Shown here: positions 62,257-64,000 of the stretch, piece after piece
How positions within the stretch are numbered: position 1 is the stretch's first letter
Layout of the letters: each line of letters begins with the position of its first letter
Source of the DNA: Rhizobium laguerreae
GTDB taxonomy: Bacteria > Pseudomonadota > Alphaproteobacteria > Rhizobiales > Rhizobiaceae
Assembly (NCBI RefSeq): GCF_002008165.1
Contig: NZ_MRDM01000014.1
Coordinates: forward strand, 1,221,032 to 1,285,031
DNA length: 64,000 nt
Direction of reading: 5' to 3'
Notes under the pieces: model-generated
Seen by the model: only the letters and a program-made list of their open reading frames with translations
What the model was told of the DNA's origin: nothing
Database searches by the model: none
Made by a program: the position numbers and the translations under genes

Positions 62257-63300
62257 TCAAACCTTCAGCTCGCGCCGCTCGCGCTCGGTCACCATCGCAA
62301 GGTCGAGCACCTTCTGCAGGTTGGCGGCGTGGCGGAAGTTCGGATCCGGCTGGATGCCGCTTGCCACGGCCTCGGCAAAACGCTGGTAGTTGGTCGCCAC
62401 CGGTTCAACCTCGATCTTCGTCCAGGTGGCGGTTTCGACATCCTCGCCGAGGCAGCCATGCAGCTCGGAACCGCTGGGACGATGGATGACCTCGAGACTG
62501 CCCCTCTCGCCATAAATGCGCAGCTTCAACTCGTTCAGATGCCCTGTCGCCCAACGGCTGGCATGGATGACGCCGAGCGCGCCGTTGGCGAAATCGACAG
62601 ACATGGTGAAGCTGTCATTGGCATCGAGCAGATATTCGCCGATCTGGCCGCCCGGCGCCTTGTTGAAGGTCTTCAGCCGGGCGAAGACGTGGTCGATGTC
62701 GGTCGCCGCGCCATAGGCGGCGAAATCGAGAATATGGATGCCGACGTCGCCGAGCACGCCGTTCGAACCGTGGCCGGTGGAAAGCCGCCACAGCCAGGTC
62801 GATTCCGTGCGCCAGTCGCCCCAGGCACGCGACACCAGCCAGCTCTGGAGATAGGATGCTTCCACGTGTCTGATCGTGCCGAGCTCGCCGGCGAGCACCA
62901 TCTCGCGGGCGCGCTGCAGCGGAGCGACGTTGCGATAGGTGAGATTGACCATGTTGATGACGCCGGCCTTTTCGGCCGCTTCCGTCATCTCCAGCGCCTT
63001 CGCATAGTTCTCCGCCAGCGGCTTTTCGCAGAAGACGTGCTTGCCCGCGGCAATCAGCGCCATCGTCGTCGGGTGATGGATGCGGTCGGGCGTGACATTT
63101 GTCGCCGCGTCGAATTCACCCCAGGCGATCGCCTCATCCAGCGAAAGAAACCGTTTTTCGATGTTGAACTTGTCGGCGAAGGCCGAAAGCCGCTCGGGAT
63201 CGGTGTCGACGGCGCCGACCACCGTCACGCCGTCGATGAGGGGGAAGCGGGCGAGCTGGTTTTTCGCCATCACCCCCGTGCCAAGAACGAGTAGTCGCAT
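62257..63300 (-). CDS. Gfo/Idh/MocA-family dehydrogenase
   Basis: A 347-residue enzyme. The NAD-binding N-terminus is RLLVLGTGVMAKNQLA, followed by VGAVDTDPERL, NVTPDRIHHPTTMALIAAGK and the EKP motif of the family (VFCEKPLAENYAKALEM). The C-terminal beta-sheet domain shows GDVGIHILDFAAYG with the catalytic-region Asp/His. These oxidise or reduce sugars, inositols or amino sugars. It is 9 nt downstream of the ThuA gene; a ThuA plus Gfo/Idh pair acts on disaccharides (3-keto sugar chemistry) as in ThuAB of Sinorhizobium. Substrate not predictable here. Confidence 0.9.
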   Translation of the reverse strand: MRLLVLGTGVMAKNQLARFPLIDGVTVVGAVDTDPERLSAFADKFNIEKRFLSLDEAIAWGEFDAATNVTPDRIHHPTTMALIAAGKHVFCEKPLAENYAKALEMTEAAEKAGVINMVNLTYRNVAPLQRAREMVLAGELGTIRHVEASYLQSWLVSRAWGDWRTESTWLWRLSTGHGSNGVLGDVGIHILDFAAYGAATDIDHVFARLKTFNKAPGGQIGEYLLDANDSFTMSVDFANGALGVIHASRWATGHLNELKLRIYGERGSLEVIHRPSGSELHGCLGEDVETATWTKIEVEPVATNYQRFAEAVASGIQPDPNFRHAANLQKVLDLAMVTERERRELKV

Positions 63301-63309
63301 GGATGCTCC

Positions 63310-64000
63310 TCAGCGGTAACCGGCTTCGCCGGCCTGGTGCAGTCTCGGGCCGCGTTCGACGATCGGCTCCAGTGCTGTTTCTACCGGCACATTTGGGGCA
63401 TCGGTAATGCTCTTCAATGCACCCTCGGGGTTATAGGCCCACTTCACGCCGTTGATCAGCACCTTCTGGACATTGACGTCGTGATAGGTTGGATAGGTCT
63501 CGTGGCCCGGGCGGAAATAGAAGATGTTGCCGGCGCCGCGGCGCCAGGTCAGGCCCGAGCGGAACACTTCGCCGCCCTGGAACCAGGAGATGAACACCGT
63601 TTCGAGCGGTTCCGGCACCGAAAACTGCTCACCGTACATTTCCTCGTTCTCAAGCTCGAAATGTTCGCCGATGCCGGCGGCGATCGGATGGCGCTGGTTG
63701 ATCGTCCACAGACGCTCGCGTTCACCCGCCTCGCGCCATTTCAGCGCGCAGGGCGTGCCCATCAGCCGCTTGAAGATCTTGGAGAAATGGCCGGAATGCA
63801 GCACCAGCAGGCCCATGCCTTCCCAGACGCGCTTGGCGACACGCTCGACAACGACGTCGGAAACCGCGCCGTGATCCTTGTGGCCCCACCAGGTCAAGAC
63901 GTCGGTCTCGGTAAGGCGGGCTTCGCTGAGGCCGTGTTCCGGCTCCTGCAGCGTCGCCGTCGTCGCCGAGATACTTGGATCGGTGTTCAGCGCATTGGCG
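63310..64000 (-). CDS. ThuA-domain protein, 5' partial
   Basis: The frame runs off the right edge, so the N-terminus is missing; at least 229 residues are in the window. ThuA features are DVLTWWGHKDHGAVSDVVVE, GLLVLHSGHFSKIFKRLMG, ENEEMYGEQFSVPEPLETVF and GRGAGNIFYFRPGHETYPTY read here as NIFYFRPGHETYPT. The fold is a class I glutamine amidotransferase-like domain, tied to trehalose and related disaccharide use. The gene heads the pair with the Gfo/Idh dehydrogenase. A TTG at 63897 could be a start but the homologous region continues upstream of it, so it is rejected. Confidence 0.88.
   Translation of the reverse strand, partial: ANALNTDPSISATTATLQEPEHGLSEARLTETDVLTWWGHKDHGAVSDVVVERVAKRVWEGMGLLVLHSGHFSKIFKRLMGTPCALKWREAGERERLWTINQRHPIAAGIGEHFELENEEMYGEQFSVPEPLETVFISWFQGGEVFRSGLTWRRGAGNIFYFRPGHETYPTYHDVNVQKVLINGVKWAYNPEGALKSITDAPNVPVETALEPIVERGPRLHQAGEAGYR

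Noticed and set aside
1..64000. Insertion sequences, prophage, CRISPR arrays, tRNA or rRNA genes
   Set aside because: No transposase, integrase, phage structural gene, regularly spaced repeats or recognisable RNA gene was found on either strand, though short RNA genes cannot be excluded by eye.

Overview
The window looks like chromosomal DNA of a fast-growing rhizobium (Rhizobium etli / leguminosarum type). The evidence is moderately high GC, alphaproteobacterial proteins throughout, and a gene content that closely follows the R. leguminosarum Pss-I exopolysaccharide (EPS) region: acyltransferase, pyruvyltransferase, Wzx flippase, second pyruvyltransferase, glycosyltransferases, the PssD/PssE pair, the PrsD/PrsE type I secretion system, and a Wzy/Wza/Wzc set. 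No tRNA, rRNA, CRISPR array, insertion sequence or prophage gene was recognised.

Layout. (1) 1-5.8 kb, plus strand: the end of a large glycosyltransferase/methyltransferase/deacetylase fusion, two GT2 glycosyltransferases and an MsbA-type ABC exporter, all tightly coupled. (2) 5.8-7.1 kb: AT-rich stretch without a convincing gene. (3) 7.1-12.4 kb: a compact minus-strand operon made of an XRE regulator, a SARP/TPR regulator, a 70-residue peptide without cysteine, a YcaO cyclodehydratase-family enzyme, a TfuA protein and an 82-residue protein. It reads as an uncharacterised YcaO-TfuA (thioamide-type) peptide modification system and is the most interesting part of the window. (4) 12.4-14.2 kb: a relic methyltransferase and two membrane proteins. 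(5) 14.4-27.8 kb, plus strand: EPS assembly genes, namely a secreted GH10 glycanase, a GT4, pssR/pssM/pssL/pssK-like genes, seven GT-A glycosyltransferases with signs of local duplication, and pssD/pssE. (6) 27.9-35.3 kb: an SGNH hydrolase, the PrsDE secretion system, and two likely PrsDE substrates, a beta-helix protein and a RapA-type protein, that share one domain type. (7) 35.4-42.1 kb, minus strand: a pssT-N-O-P-like polymerisation and export operon. (8) 42.4-55.5 kb: sugar-nucleotide genes (UDP-glucose dehydrogenase, phosphomannomutase, mannose-1-phosphate guanylyltransferase, UDP-glucuronate epimerase) mixed with housekeeping genes and small relics. (9) 55.9-61.6 kb: a TetR-controlled YbhGFSR-type ABC drug exporter. 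(10) 61.8-64.0 kb: a glycine-zipper protein, then a Gfo/Idh/MocA dehydrogenase and a ThuA protein that runs off the window.

How the genes work together. UDP-glucuronate from the dehydrogenase would feed PssDE, which adds glucuronate to the lipid-linked glucose. Other transferases extend the repeat unit, the PssR/M/K-like proteins decorate it with acyl and pyruvyl groups, the PssL-like flippase moves it across the inner membrane, and the PssT/N/P-like proteins polymerise and export it. PrsDE would secrete proteins that bind or trim the polymer. No priming glycosyltransferase (PssA) is present, as expected if it is unlinked. All function calls rest on reading protein sequences by eye. No database search was run.
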